Assembly (NCBI RefSeq): GCF_000336615.1
Contig: NZ_AOLW01000006.1
Span: forward strand, 248,001 to 312,000
DNA length: 64,000 nucleotides
Source of the DNA: Haloarcula amylolytica JCM 13557
GTDB lineage: Archaea > Halobacteriota > Halobacteria > Halobacteriales > Haloarculaceae
Reading direction: 5' to 3'
Part shown: positions 16,808 through 24,831 of the stretch, one piece after another
How positions within the stretch are numbered: position 1 is the stretch's first letter
Layout: each line of letters opens with the position of its first letter
Program-made: the position numbers and the translations under genes
Notes under the pieces: generated by a model
Databases searched by the model: none
Told to the model about the DNA's origin: nothing
Seen by the model: the letters and a program-made list of their open reading frames with translations, nothing else

Positions 16808-17491
16808 TCATTTCCAGAACCGCTTGGCGAGCCGCGAGAGCACCCCTTCCTCGGGCTGGGTCACGTCTTCCCAGAGGACGAACGCCTCGACCACGTCGGC
16901 GGCCTCGCCGGCGACGGCTTCCTGCTCGTCCGGAACGACGACGCCCAGATTGACCTCGTAATGGCCGTAGTAGCCGTACTTCAACAGCGTGCGCTCGCGC
17001 TGGCCCTCGACGAACGACCGGACTTCCTCGGGCAGTTCGTCGGCGACGAGGACGAACGTGAAGTCGGTGCGGTAATGCTCTTCGTTGGCGGTCACGCGCT
17101 CGTCGGCCAGGTCGTGGCCGAGTTCGACCAGCCGCTTCAGTTCGCCAACCGTCGGCCGGGTGACGCGGCGAGCATAGAGGTACTCCTCTGACTCGTGGTC
17201 GCCGTAGGACAGCGCCGGGTGGAAGAACTGCTTCTGATTGAGGATCCGCATCTCGCCGTAGAGGTCCCAGCGCTCGCCACGGAGCCGGTGGTCCCGTTCC
17301 AGCGTGTAGTTGTACATCAGGCGGTCGCTCACCCGGTCGAAGTACGGGTCGTCTGTCCAGTGTGGGACTTCCTCGATGATTTCGTCGGGCAGCTCCGATT
17401 TCGGGACCGCCCCAGTGACGGGGTCCTCCCAGTCGTCCGCACCGTAGTCCGGGGGTTCCTCGACCGGCCCGGGCTCTGTTTCCTCGCTCAT
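16808..17491 (-). CDS. Conserved haloarchaeal protein of unknown function
   Basis: 227 residues, soluble and acidic. The N-terminal 35 residues are low-complexity (MSEETEPGPVEEPPDYGADD). The middle is rich in aromatic residues: WTDDPYFDRVSDRLMYNYTL and then a YGEMRILNQKQFFHPALSYG segment. A helical part with RTDFTFVLVADELPEEVRSF follows. The C-terminus KRFWK is basic. No known domain recognised. Convergent with cstA (56 bp gap). A start at the AUG 17491 is clear. Confidence 0.72.
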   Translation of the reverse strand: MSEETEPGPVEEPPDYGADDWEDPVTGAVPKSELPDEIIEEVPHWTDDPYFDRVSDRLMYNYTLERDHRLRGERWDLYGEMRILNQKQFFHPALSYGDHESEEYLYARRVTRPTVGELKRLVELGHDLADERVTANEEHYRTDFTFVLVADELPEEVRSFVEGQRERTLLKYGYYGHYEVNLGVVVPDEQEAVAGEAADVVEAFVLWEDVTQPEEGVLSRLAKRFWK

Positions 17492-17667
17492 CGTGTCGAG
17501 CCGCGTGGGCGTTTAGTTCGCACCGGCCCTATGCCGCGGTAGCTCATACCATGCCGATGCCGTGTCGGCGTCTTAAGCGCGTCGGTCAGCCGACGGTCGT
17601 TCACGGGCCGTACACGACCGCCGCGGCAGGTTTTTGACGCTGGCCTCCGAATTAATCACCAACAATC

Positions 17668-17883
17668 ATGGCGAAAGACACCGAAGCCTGCGGCCGCTGC
17701 TCGATGACCGTCGTCGTCGACGCCGTCGACGAAACTGCGGACGAACAGCCCCACGACCCCTTCGGCGACGACCGCATCGAGGTCGACCAGCGGGACATCG
17801 AGCGTATCTCGCCCGAGGCCTGGATGGGCCGGCTCTCGACCCGCGTCAACGAGGCCGTGAGTCGCTACGTCTGGGGTCGCTAA
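17668..17883 (+). CDS. Small protein with N-terminal CxxC
   Basis: 71 residues. A single CGRC (Cys8, Cys11) near the N-terminus (DTEACGRCSMTVVVDAVDE) is followed by an acidic linker and a C-terminal amphipathic helix (WMGRLSTRVNEAVSRYVWGR). A CxxC in that position could bind zinc as a dimer or carry a redox pair. Its stop ends 5 bp before the stop of the convergent phosphate permease. An AT-rich element (aattaatc, 17650-17657) lies just upstream of the start, too close for a TATA box; gcaggttttt at 17626-17635 is at the right distance. Confidence 0.7.
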   Translation: MAKDTEACGRCSMTVVVDAVDETADEQPHDPFGDDRIEVDQRDIERISPEAWMGRLSTRVNEAVSRYVWGR

Positions 17884-17888
17884 GCGAG

Positions 17889-19088
17889 TCAGAGGAGTGC
17901 GTCGATAATCCAGAAGAGGCCGTAGCTCAGTCCGAACGCCAGCGCGAGCGACCCGATCCAGGCCAGCACCGTCTTGCCCATCTTCTCTCGACTGACTTCG
18001 CCGCCGCCGGCGGCCGCGCCGGAGCCGACGATAGCGGAGACGATGATCTCGTTGAACGACACCGGAATGCCGAAGAAGACGGCTGCCTGCGCGATGATGA
18101 AGCTCGGAATCAGCGCGCCGATAGACCGGCGCGGCCCGAGCGAGGAGTAGTCCTGTGCCAGCGCTTTGATCATCCGCGGCGCGCCCGTCCAGGACCCGAT
18201 GAGGAGGCCGAGCCCGCCGAACAACAGGACTCCGGTGATGGGGATGGCTGCCGTCGGCCCTTCCCCGAGTAGCGGGACCAGCGGCCCCAGCGCCAGACCG
18301 ACCTGGCTCCCGCCGGCGGAGAAGGCCACGAGCCCGCCCATCACCAGCAGGAAGTGCCGTTGCCCGGCGGCCGCATCCGCTCTGATATCCAGATACAGCA
18401 GTCCACCGGCGAGCACCCCGATGAGAAGCGTCACGACGACTATCGACGGGACCATCGGCGTCCCGGCCGCCTGCGCGACGGCGCTGGCCACCGATGCCTG
18501 CTCGTTACCCGGTGCCAGCAGCACGAACTCGATGTTCGCCAGAATCACACCGACCAGCCCGCCCAGCAGCGGCACGAGCCGTTCTTCGGTGGTGGCCTCG
18601 TGCCGGAGCGACCACGCCGTCCCGAAGGCGATGCCCCCGCCGACGAAGGGGGTCAGGACCCACAGCGAGACGATTTCGATGTATTTGGCCGTCGCCGGCT
18701 GGCCGCCCATCGCCAGTCCGACGCCGACCACCGCACCGGTGACGGTGAACGCCGTCGCGATGGGGTAGCCAGTGAAAATCCCGATGGCGACCAGCACCGC
18801 CGCGGTGATGAGGGCGACGATGGCGGCGATAGCCGAGAGGCCGCCGCCGCTCGGGAACAGAACGAGTTCGCTCCCGACAGCCTCCGTGACGTTGGCCCCC
18901 TGCAGGACCGCGCCGGCCAGCCCGAGGATGCCGACGAAGAACCCGGCCCGCATCACCGAGATCGCGTTCGCACCGACGGCCGGCGCGAACGGAGTGGACC
19001 CGGACGACCCGGCACCGATGGCCCAGGCCATGAACAGACTCGCGGCTGACGCGACAACAAGCGTCGCAATCGTACTCGTCGCGACCAT
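17889..19088 (-). CDS. PiT-type inorganic phosphate permease
   Basis: 399-residue membrane protein of the PiT family (Pfam PHO4), with about 10-11 membrane helices. The two inverted PHO4 repeats are seen as GAGSSGSTPFAPAVGANAIS near the N-terminus and SVMRAGFFVG, and, in the second half, PVSFNEIIVSAIVGSGAA. Family members couple phosphate uptake to sodium or protons; Na+ is likely in a halophile. No PhoU-like or DUF47 gene is adjacent, which many PiT genes have. TATA region lies in the 126 bp before the divergent 93-residue gene. Confidence 0.9.
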   Translation of the reverse strand: MVATSTIATLVVASAASLFMAWAIGAGSSGSTPFAPAVGANAISVMRAGFFVGILGLAGAVLQGANVTEAVGSELVLFPSGGGLSAIAAIVALITAAVLVAIGIFTGYPIATAFTVTGAVVGVGLAMGGQPATAKYIEIVSLWVLTPFVGGGIAFGTAWSLRHEATTEERLVPLLGGLVGVILANIEFVLLAPGNEQASVASAVAQAAGTPMVPSIVVVTLLIGVLAGGLLYLDIRADAAAGQRHFLLVMGGLVAFSAGGSQVGLALGPLVPLLGEGPTAAIPITGVLLFGGLGLLIGSWTGAPRMIKALAQDYSSLGPRRSIGALIPSFIIAQAAVFFGIPVSFNEIIVSAIVGSGAAAGGGEVSREKMGKTVLAWIGSLALAFGLSYGLFWIIDALL

Positions 19089-19214
19089 CTGTCACGGCGT
19101 TTGCTCCGGCCTGCAATGAGCCTACCGTTCGCGCGCCCTTGTGAGGCCGACTGCCGACACTGACGCGGGCGTCACAGGCAAACGTTCAGGTGCCAGTGCG
19201 TAGTTCAATCCCGT

Positions 19215-19496
19215 ATGTCCGCCTCCGAAGAGACTGTCCGCGTCTGGCTGGTCGAACGAACGTACTCCGACGACGAACAGAACCTCATCATCCTCACGTA
19301 CGCGACGCCAGACGGCGAACAGTACTTCCGCAAGGAGCGCGCCCTGACCTCGTTTTCCGACGTGCGAGAGACCACAGCTGCCGTCGACGCGGACCCGGAC
19401 AACCTCGGGTCTGTCGATGACGGCGACCTCCAGGCGCAGTACGCGACCGAAGCGACGCGGATGGCCGAGAAACACGACCCCGACGACGCTATCTGA
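19215..19496 (+). CDS. Conserved 93-residue protein, function unknown
   Basis: Soluble, acidic, mixed alpha/beta. N-terminal strands (VRVWLVERTYSDDEQNLIIL) then TYATPDGEQYFRKERALTSF, with a C-terminal helix (QAQYATEATRMAEKHD). No cysteine, signal or membrane segment. The start AUG follows the divergent phosphate permease promoter region. Its 3' end lies just before the array of decayed repeats at 19524-19653. No family recognised. Confidence 0.7.
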   Translation: MSASEETVRVWLVERTYSDDEQNLIILTYATPDGEQYFRKERALTSFSDVRETTAAVDADPDNLGSVDDGDLQAQYATEATRMAEKHDPDDAI

Positions 19497-19523
19497 CTGT
19501 CTGCAGCGCCACGCTCGCGTTTC

Positions 19524-19653
19524 GTTCGTCTTCGCCTCTCGGACGCAAAACCGATGCCGGCGGCAGAGCGCCGCCTTAGTTCGTTTTTGCGTCGGCGATG
19601 CTGGAAGCCGATGCCGCTCGCCCGGCGGCGAGCTTAGTTCGTCTTCGCATCGG
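19524..19653 (-). repeat. Decayed tandem copies of the downstream gene's 3' end with hairpins
   Basis: The last codons of the minus-strand gene ending at 19634 (D-A-K-T-N-stop) plus its following hairpin appear a second time at 19551-19596, about 57-58 bp away, and a weaker third trace is at 19524-19535 (12-nt match to 19637-19648). Hairpin next to the real stop: stem gctcgcc/ggcgagc (19616-19622 with 19627-19633). Hairpin in the copy: ggcggc/gccgcc (19559-19564 with 19570-19575). The stems differ in sequence but keep pairing, so structure, perhaps a terminator or 3' end processing site, seems conserved. Confidence 0.7.
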
Positions 19654-20332
19654 TCTCTTCCCCCGGCTCTGTCGCATCCACACCCTCCGCCGCTTCGACA
19701 GCGTCGGTGACTTTCTCGGTGTCGACGTGCCAGCGGTCGACGGCCTGCTCGAAGTCGGCGAGCTTGTTCGAGACGCGCATCTTCAGGTCGTCGTCGTTGA
19801 CGTTGACCTCGAAGACGTACTCGGGGCGGTCGCCGTCGCCGACGCGGCGGAGGTTCGCGCTGATGAGGTCGTTGTCGAAGTAGTAGGGCGCGATCTGTGT
19901 CATCACGTTGCGGTAGACGGTGTCCTCGACCTTCCGCAGGGCCTTCCGGCTGGCGGAGTCGGCCGCCCGGGCGACGTAGTCGACGGACTCGCTCCAGCGC
20001 TCCATCGCCTCGTCCGGTTCGTCGAGGTTCTCGTAGGACTCGCTGAGCTTCTCGCCGGCGGTCTGGAGGTCCTCGTCCGGCCCTTTGCCGGCCTGTTCCC
20101 CCTTGCCTTCGGCGACGCTCGCCTGGTCCGCGGTTTTCTCGTTGACGTCCTCGTCCAGTCGCTCGTGGCTTTTCGGTCGCCACTCGTCGAACTCACTGAG
20201 GGCGTCGTCGTCGACATCCTCGTTCGAAGCGATGTCTTTCAGCGCCTGCGTGATGCGCTCGCCGTGCTCGACGATGTCGACCCAGCCGCCTTTCGTCTTG
20301 AATCCTGAAACGCTCTCTTCGATGTCTGCCAT
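19634..20332 (-). CDS. Conserved haloarchaeal protein (DUF5828-like)
   Basis: 232 residues from MADIEESVSGFKTKGGWVDI; a longer frame to 20509 runs through the promoter. It is soluble, very acidic and mainly helical, with AFVEHGERITQALKDIAS-like helices, a polar linker (KGEQAGKGPDEDLQTAGE), then APYYFDNDLISANLRRVGDG with a small beta element and a C-terminal acidic tail rich in Glu/Asp/Thr. I believe it belongs to DUF5828, but cannot confirm. No catalytic motif is seen. Its 3' end is the source of the tandem copies at 19524-19653. Confidence 0.75.
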   Translation of the reverse strand: MADIEESVSGFKTKGGWVDIVEHGERITQALKDIASNEDVDDDALSEFDEWRPKSHERLDEDVNEKTADQASVAEGKGEQAGKGPDEDLQTAGEKLSESYENLDEPDEAMERWSESVDYVARAADSASRKALRKVEDTVYRNVMTQIAPYYFDNDLISANLRRVGDGDRPEYVFEVNVNDDDLKMRVSNKLADFEQAVDRWHVDTEKVTDAVEAAEGVDATEPGEETDAKTN

Positions 20333-20587
20333 GGTATAATAGATCGGTCTATGACAGCCGCGGGACCTGCTGCAGTGGGCTGTCCATCTGTACACAGCGG
20401 ATTGCTGCTCAGTAGGGTTAAACGTTTCCGCCATGGCGGTAGACATGATACTTACCCGCCCTACTCCTCCCCAGCCCTCGATACCGGCACGCAGACGACG
20501 TGCTGCCACTGCATAGCGACCCGCCCGCTCGGCCCGCTTCGCTCAACACCGAACGGCCGCTTATAAGGATTGCACGCGAACGATTGT

Positions 20588-21274
20588 ATGATGCCATCCG
20601 CACTATTCGTCGTAAGCGAACACGGGTACTGGGGCGAAGAATGCATCGAGCCGCTGACAACACTCTCGGACGCCGGTCTGGATATCACGGTGGCGACACC
20701 GACCGGCGAGCCGCCGGTGCTTGACGAACGCTCCGTCGACCCGGAAGAAGTCGGCGAAGACCTCTCGGAGCACGTTCGGGAGGTCCACGAGACCGACGAG
20801 CGCCTGAACAACCCGATCCCGCTGGCACAGGCCGACGCCGAGGACTACGACACCGTCGTGTTCCCCGGTGGCCACGGCGCGGAGTGGGATATCACGCAGG
20901 ACGTCCACGCCCGCGAACTCCTGTGCGAGAGCGTCGCCGGCGACGACGGCAAAGCGCTCGTCGTCTGTCACACGGTCGGGATTCTGGCGTTCACCAGAAA
21001 CACTGATGGCGAGTTCCTCGCCGACGGCCGCTCGATCACCGGCTTCCCGAACGCCTGGGAGGAGGGCATCGTCGACGAGAACGACCTGCTCCCCGACGGC
21101 CGGAAGCTCCCGTACTGGGTCGAAGACGAAGTGAAGGCTGTCGGCGCTGACTGGGACGCCGAACTCGACGCCGACACCAGCGTCACGGTCGACGGCGACC
21201 TCATCACGGCTCGTGGCCCGCCGTCGTCGGCTGCAGCCGCCCGGACGCTTCTCGACGAACTGGACACCAAGTAG
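20588..21274 (+). CDS. DJ-1/PfpI superfamily (Hsp31-like) protein
   Basis: 228 residues from MMPSALFVVSEHGYWG; the six extra residues of the longer frame (20570) are unlikely. The flavodoxin-like core shows DTVVFPGGHGAEWDI and the nucleophile elbow LVVCHTVGIL with the catalytic Cys. GYWGEECIEPL holds the conserved Glu of the class. Hsp31-type members act as holdase chaperones or glyoxalases; which applies here is unknown. The gene stands alone, and the AT-rich islet begins right after it. Confidence 0.88.
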   Translation: MMPSALFVVSEHGYWGEECIEPLTTLSDAGLDITVATPTGEPPVLDERSVDPEEVGEDLSEHVREVHETDERLNNPIPLAQADAEDYDTVVFPGGHGAEWDITQDVHARELLCESVAGDDGKALVVCHTVGILAFTRNTDGEFLADGRSITGFPNAWEEGIVDENDLLPDGRKLPYWVEDEVKAVGADWDAELDADTSVTVDGDLITARGPPSSAAAARTLLDELDTK

Positions 21275-21377
21275 TGTTCTGATGTATATAAACGGTCTGG
21301 ACCGATGAGGAATTCGTAACAGTTTATTTAAAGACTACATCATGTGCTCAATCGAGTGCGATAAGTGATTAATTCGG

Positions 21378-21388
21378 TAATTTTATTA
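21378..21388 (+). promoter_or_regulatory. TATA-like element before the Tat-exported gene
   Basis: taattttatta lies about 24-34 bp upstream of the GTG at 21412, the spacing for leaderless haloarchaeal transcripts. It supports the GTG as start over the TTG at 21391, which would fall before the predicted transcription start. Confidence 0.5.
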
Positions 21389-21411
21389 ATTTGTCTAGTT
21401 CACTGGATCAT

Positions 21412-22221
21412 GTGAGAGAAACACCATCCGAAAGTCGGAGAAACTATCTTAAGAAAGTTGTCGGAAGTGTAGCAGGTGGTAGTGCCGTTGTCGCTTCAGC
21501 AGGAAATGCATCTGCATCATCGAACAAATACGAGCGCCAGATCGAGATTACTGAGCACAATGGAACCAAAGTCTACTATGGGTTCAATGTTGTTGATGAC
21601 CGGACGCCCACTGATGTACTCCGGGGTGGGAAATCGTGGGCTGAAGCGCAGGATGATGTGGATACGGAGGATGATGCTTTGAGAGGAGATGTTGATCAAG
21701 AGGATTACGGAAACGCTTGGACGGCCATAGAGAATATAAATCCGGGTACACCATCTACTAAAGATAAACTAAAGCAAGGATTGCAGTCGTTAAAATTTGA
21801 GGTCGTAGGTGCTGTTCAAAACGAGACTGATACGTATACAATTGGCGGTCAAGTATCAGCATTTGTCTTATTTTGTGCACCAGACGAAGACTTCGATCTG
21901 GATGGATCATATGTCACAATAGATATATATGGCTGGGAAGGACCTTCTGACTTAGAGAATGCAGTAAAAATAGCAGGAGATGCTTCCCCTTCAAACAAGT
22001 CAAGAGTCTCGTTTTATTCGACTGGTGAAATGTCAAAGCCAGGTAATGGTTCATTAGAATCAGATGATTCTCTTGGTGATCTTTACGCCAATAGTTATGT
22101 TGACACTGATGGTCTCCAGGATCAATGGAACTTCAAAGGTAGACCTTCATATCTTATAATGGAACCCGGCGAGGGTGAGAGGTACTTAATGTTCAACCGT
22201 TATATTAATGCCAGCTGGTAG
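21412..22221 (+). CDS. Tat-exported protein of unknown function, AT-rich islet
   Basis: 269 residues from a GTG (VRETPSESRRNYLKKVVG). An earlier in-frame TTG at 21391 would add seven residues. The twin-arginine motif SRRNYLK is followed by a hydrophobic core and ASA, so cleavage is likely after NASASS. The mature protein is beta-rich with polar loops (GFNVVDDRTPTDVLRGGKSW, FVLFCAPDEDFDLDG) and one Cys. No domain recognised. GC content is far below the neighbours (25 of 60 in 21961-22020 against 43 of 60 in 22561-22620), and codons are A/T-ending, so it was probably acquired from elsewhere. Flanks 21275-21390 and 22222-22340 are equally AT-rich. Confidence 0.8.
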   Translation: MRETPSESRRNYLKKVVGSVAGGSAVVASAGNASASSNKYERQIEITEHNGTKVYYGFNVVDDRTPTDVLRGGKSWAEAQDDVDTEDDALRGDVDQEDYGNAWTAIENINPGTPSTKDKLKQGLQSLKFEVVGAVQNETDTYTIGGQVSAFVLFCAPDEDFDLDGSYVTIDIYGWEGPSDLENAVKIAGDASPSNKSRVSFYSTGEMSKPGNGSLESDDSLGDLYANSYVDTDGLQDQWNFKGRPSYLIMEPGEGERYLMFNRYINASW

Positions 22222-22351
22222 ATATATTAGAACGCAATGAAAATATTTTAACATTTTCACAAGTAATTACTTATAATAATATATATTATTTTAACACTCG
22301 TATATGCGTTCTTTCCAAGATACTTAATACATCCCAGATTTATCCCTCCCC

Positions 22352-23029
22352 ATGCCAATTGAACAGCGCGGCGACGCCTCCGTCGTCACGCACGCGCTGG
22401 CGCAAGACGAACTGACGAAGATCCGGGATGTCGAGACCGAGCAGGTCGCCTTTCGGAAGGGGCTGGTCCGCCTCGGCCGCATCTGCGGGTACGAGATCAT
22501 CGACGGTCGGATGGAAACCGAGTACACCGAGGTCCAGACGCCGCTGACCACCACGATGGGCGAGCGGGTCAAGGGGCTCGACGACGTGGTCATCGTCAAC
22601 GTCCTCCGCGCCGCGACGCCGTTCGTGGAGGGGCTGCTGAAGGCGTTCCCCCGGGCCAGACAGGGCGTCATCTCCGCCAGCCGCGACGAGGCGGCCGGGA
22701 TGAACGACGACGGCGAGTTCCCGATCTCCGTCGAGTACGTCAAACTGCCCGAGATCACCGAAGACGACACCGTCATCATCGCGGACCCGATGCTCGCGAC
22801 CGGGTCGACGATGACGACGGTGCTCGACTACATCACCTCAGAGAAGACCGAACCGGAGAACCTGCTCGTTCTGGCTGCGGTTTCCGCGCCGGAGGGCATC
22901 GTCCGCGTCTCGGAGTCCCAGTCGGACGCAGACATCATTAGCGTCGCTATCGACGACGAACTCGACGAGGACGGGTTCATCGTTCCGGGACTCGGCGACG
23001 CCGGTGACCGGGCCTTCCGGACGACGTAA
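22352..23029 (+). CDS. upp: Uracil phosphoribosyltransferase
   Basis: 225 residues, pyrimidine salvage enzyme forming UMP from uracil and PRPP in the cytosol. The PRPP loop [18 protein letters not shown] and the upstream [18 protein letters not shown] are the family signatures; the C-terminal uracil-binding part ends [13 protein letters not shown]. The AUG start is right after the AT-rich islet, with TATA-like actcgtatatgcg around 22294-22306. After the stop, a T-rich run (cgtttttattt, 23069-23079) may end the transcript. Confidence 0.95.
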   Translation: MPIEQRGDASVVTHALAQDELTKIRDVETEQVAFRKGLVRLGRICGYEIIDGRMETEYTEVQTPLTTTMGERVKGLDDVVIVNVLRAATPFVEGLLKAFPRARQGVISASRDEAAGMNDDGEFPISVEYVKLPEITEDDTVIIADPMLATGSTMTTVLDYITSEKTEPENLLVLAAVSAPEGIVRVSESQSDADIISVAIDDELDEDGFIVPGLGDAGDRAFRTT

Positions 23030-23068
23030 GCGGTCGCGGTCCGCTCGACCTCTCAACTGCGGGACGAA

Positions 23069-23079
23069 ACGTTTTTATT
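23069..23079 (+). terminator. T-rich possible terminator after upp
   Basis: cgtttttattt lies 40 bp after the upp stop. Haloarchaeal transcripts commonly end in T runs. The rest of 23030-23293 shows no supported gene. Confidence 0.45.
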
Positions 23080-23293
23080 TGTGGCCCGAATCAGCCGATG
23101 ATGTCGCGATTTTCCGTCAGCTCCCAGCCGCTGTACCCCCTCGCTTCACATGGAAACCGATAGACGGCAGCGTAATTTCGGTCCAGTTGAAACGAGAATG
23201 ACGGCCGTGAACCGCCCCGCGGCGACCGGGCGTGGCTCCTGTCGGACAGTGGTGGACCGGGAGGCTTTCGTACTGACGGCACGGCAACCCCGT

Positions 23294-23731
23294 ATGGCTC
23301 GACGCCGATATCGCGTCGCGGACACTGCCCAGCAGCTCGTCGGGGGGTTCCTGCTCGCGGGGCCGTTCGTCGTGACCGAAGAGGTATGGGTGCTGGCCGA
23401 GAATATGTCCTGGTATCACGCGGTAGTCGTCGTCGGTATCGTGTTCGCTATCGGCTACGGGGCGCTGTACAAGGCTGACGCCGGCCGGGACATCGACACA
23501 GAGGCTGAGGTGGCAGGTATTCCAGTCCGCTTCGTCTCGCTGATGATTGTGGCGTTCGGCTCGGTCGCTATCCTCGCGACAGCATTGACCGCCCCGGACA
23601 CGTTTCTCGTCGACGGCGGAATTCTGCCGGACCCGACGCCGACGACCGTCGCCCTGACGACCCTGAAAGCGATCATCGTCGGTGCGATTTTCAGCGTGGT
23701 CGGGGCTGCGACGGCGGACAGCGTGTTCTGA
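23294..23731 (+). CDS. DUF2391-type integral membrane protein
   Basis: 145 residues from MARRRYRVADTAQQLVGGFL; earlier starts extend into noncoding-looking sequence. Four membrane segments: about residues 12-32, 38-57, 76-97 and 118-140. Charged residues TDTEAEVAG-like loops are on one side. I recall close haloarchaeal relatives named DUF2391; function unknown. Follows upp by 264 bp on the same strand, but probably with its own promoter. Confidence 0.8.
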   Translation: MARRRYRVADTAQQLVGGFLLAGPFVVTEEVWVLAENMSWYHAVVVVGIVFAIGYGALYKADAGRDIDTEAEVAGIPVRFVSLMIVAFGSVAILATALTAPDTFLVDGGILPDPTPTTVALTTLKAIIVGAIFSVVGAATADSVF

Positions 23732-23777
23732 CCGCGACCCGCACACTTAATTGGGTGCCACTCTCCTTGATGTGCAT

Positions 23778-24362
23778 ATGGAGTATACGCTGGCTATCGA
23801 CAACGCACCGGAGACCGTTCCGGGTGGCACAGGGGTACTGCTCCTGCATCCGAGTACCGGCGAGACGGATCGACTCGACACGGATTTCCTCGCGACCGAC
23901 ACGGATTCGATGCTCGTCATCTCGACCCGGACCACCGCCCGGGAGGTCAAGCAGAAACTGGAGTACTACGAGGTCGACGAGTCGAAGGCGACTATCCTCG
24001 ACACGCTGTCGGTCGAACGCGGCTACACCCGTCGCCGCTCCGAGGGCGTTCGGTACGTTTCTGCACCGGATGACCTGTCCGGCATCGTCTCGGAGACCGA
24101 GACGTTCCTGCAGGAACACGACGGGAAACTCCGCGTAACGTTCGACTCCCTGACGGAACTCATCTACTACGCCGACGAGGACGGCGCGCTCTCGGCCGTC
24201 GAAGACATCCTCGACCTGCTTGCGGAGTACGACGCTGTCGGGATGTTCCACCTCGCCGACGAGGTCCACGACGAGGAGACGGTCGCGGCGTTCCGGGAAC
24301 TCTTCGACGGTGTCATCGAACTGTCCGAGGACGGAACCATCACCAGTTCCTTCGAGGAGTAA
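23778..24362 (+). CDS. RecA/KaiC-fold-like protein without Walker A
   Basis: 194 residues from MEYTLAIDNAPETVPGGTG; nine upstream residues of a longer frame look untranslated. The fold pattern TGVLLLHPSTGETDRLDTDFL, SMLVISTRTTAREVKQKLEYY and LRVTFDSLTELIYYADED resembles the DUF7090/HTR-like group, related to the RecA superfamily. No P-loop (GxxxxGKT/S) is present, so ATP hydrolysis is unlikely. Such proteins may be regulatory; the role is unknown. Starts 46 bp after the membrane protein gene. Confidence 0.65.
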   Translation: MEYTLAIDNAPETVPGGTGVLLLHPSTGETDRLDTDFLATDTDSMLVISTRTTAREVKQKLEYYEVDESKATILDTLSVERGYTRRRSEGVRYVSAPDDLSGIVSETETFLQEHDGKLRVTFDSLTELIYYADEDGALSAVEDILDLLAEYDAVGMFHLADEVHDEETVAAFRELFDGVIELSEDGTITSSFEE

Positions 24363-24566
24363 CCGGACACGCGCTCCTGAATCCGCCGCTCCTTCGATGA
24401 AATTGTGGCAGCCGGCCGACACTACTTCGCCCATCGAGTACCTCGATGCCGTTCCCCTCTCTCGAACGAAACGGTGTTTTCACCCGGCAGCGACGCCAAC
24501 ACCCCGTATGCCAACTCTTACCAGACCAACAACAATTAAGAGGGTATGACCCACATACAGGGTTGT

Positions 24567-24725
24567 ATGCCGGAATGCCAGAACTGCGGTAATTTTGTAA
24601 CGGCTGACTATGCGCGTGTGTTCACGCCGAACGGGGTCGAAAAGCCCAGGGTCTGTCCGCAGTGCGAGGACAAGATTCGCGACGGGGCAGACGTCCGTGA
24701 GGCCCGGTCCACACGTCGCGGATAG
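24567..24725 (+). CDS. Zinc-finger microprotein (DUF7563-like), paralogue 1
   Basis: 52 residues (MPECQNCGNFVTADYARVF). CQNCG and CPQCED give four cysteines about 27 residues apart, a zinc-finger-type knuckle. A second in-frame AUG at 24546 adds seven residues; 24567 matches the start of its paralogue at 28525 (MPECDHCGAHVSDQFARVF). The two share the ARVF block and the position of both CxxC pairs. Small size and two CxxC pairs are typical of haloarchaeal zinc microproteins; targets unknown. 24726-24831 shows no gene. Confidence 0.75.
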   Translation: MPECQNCGNFVTADYARVFTPNGVEKPRVCPQCEDKIRDGADVREARSTRRG

Positions 24726-24831
24726 AACCGGTCAGGAACTGCCGCCCTGTGACCTGACGGTTGCGGGGACGTTTTCCTCGCCGGCTGCACTCGCTACCAA
24801 CCGCTGTGTTACTGCACAGGCGTTTCAGCGG

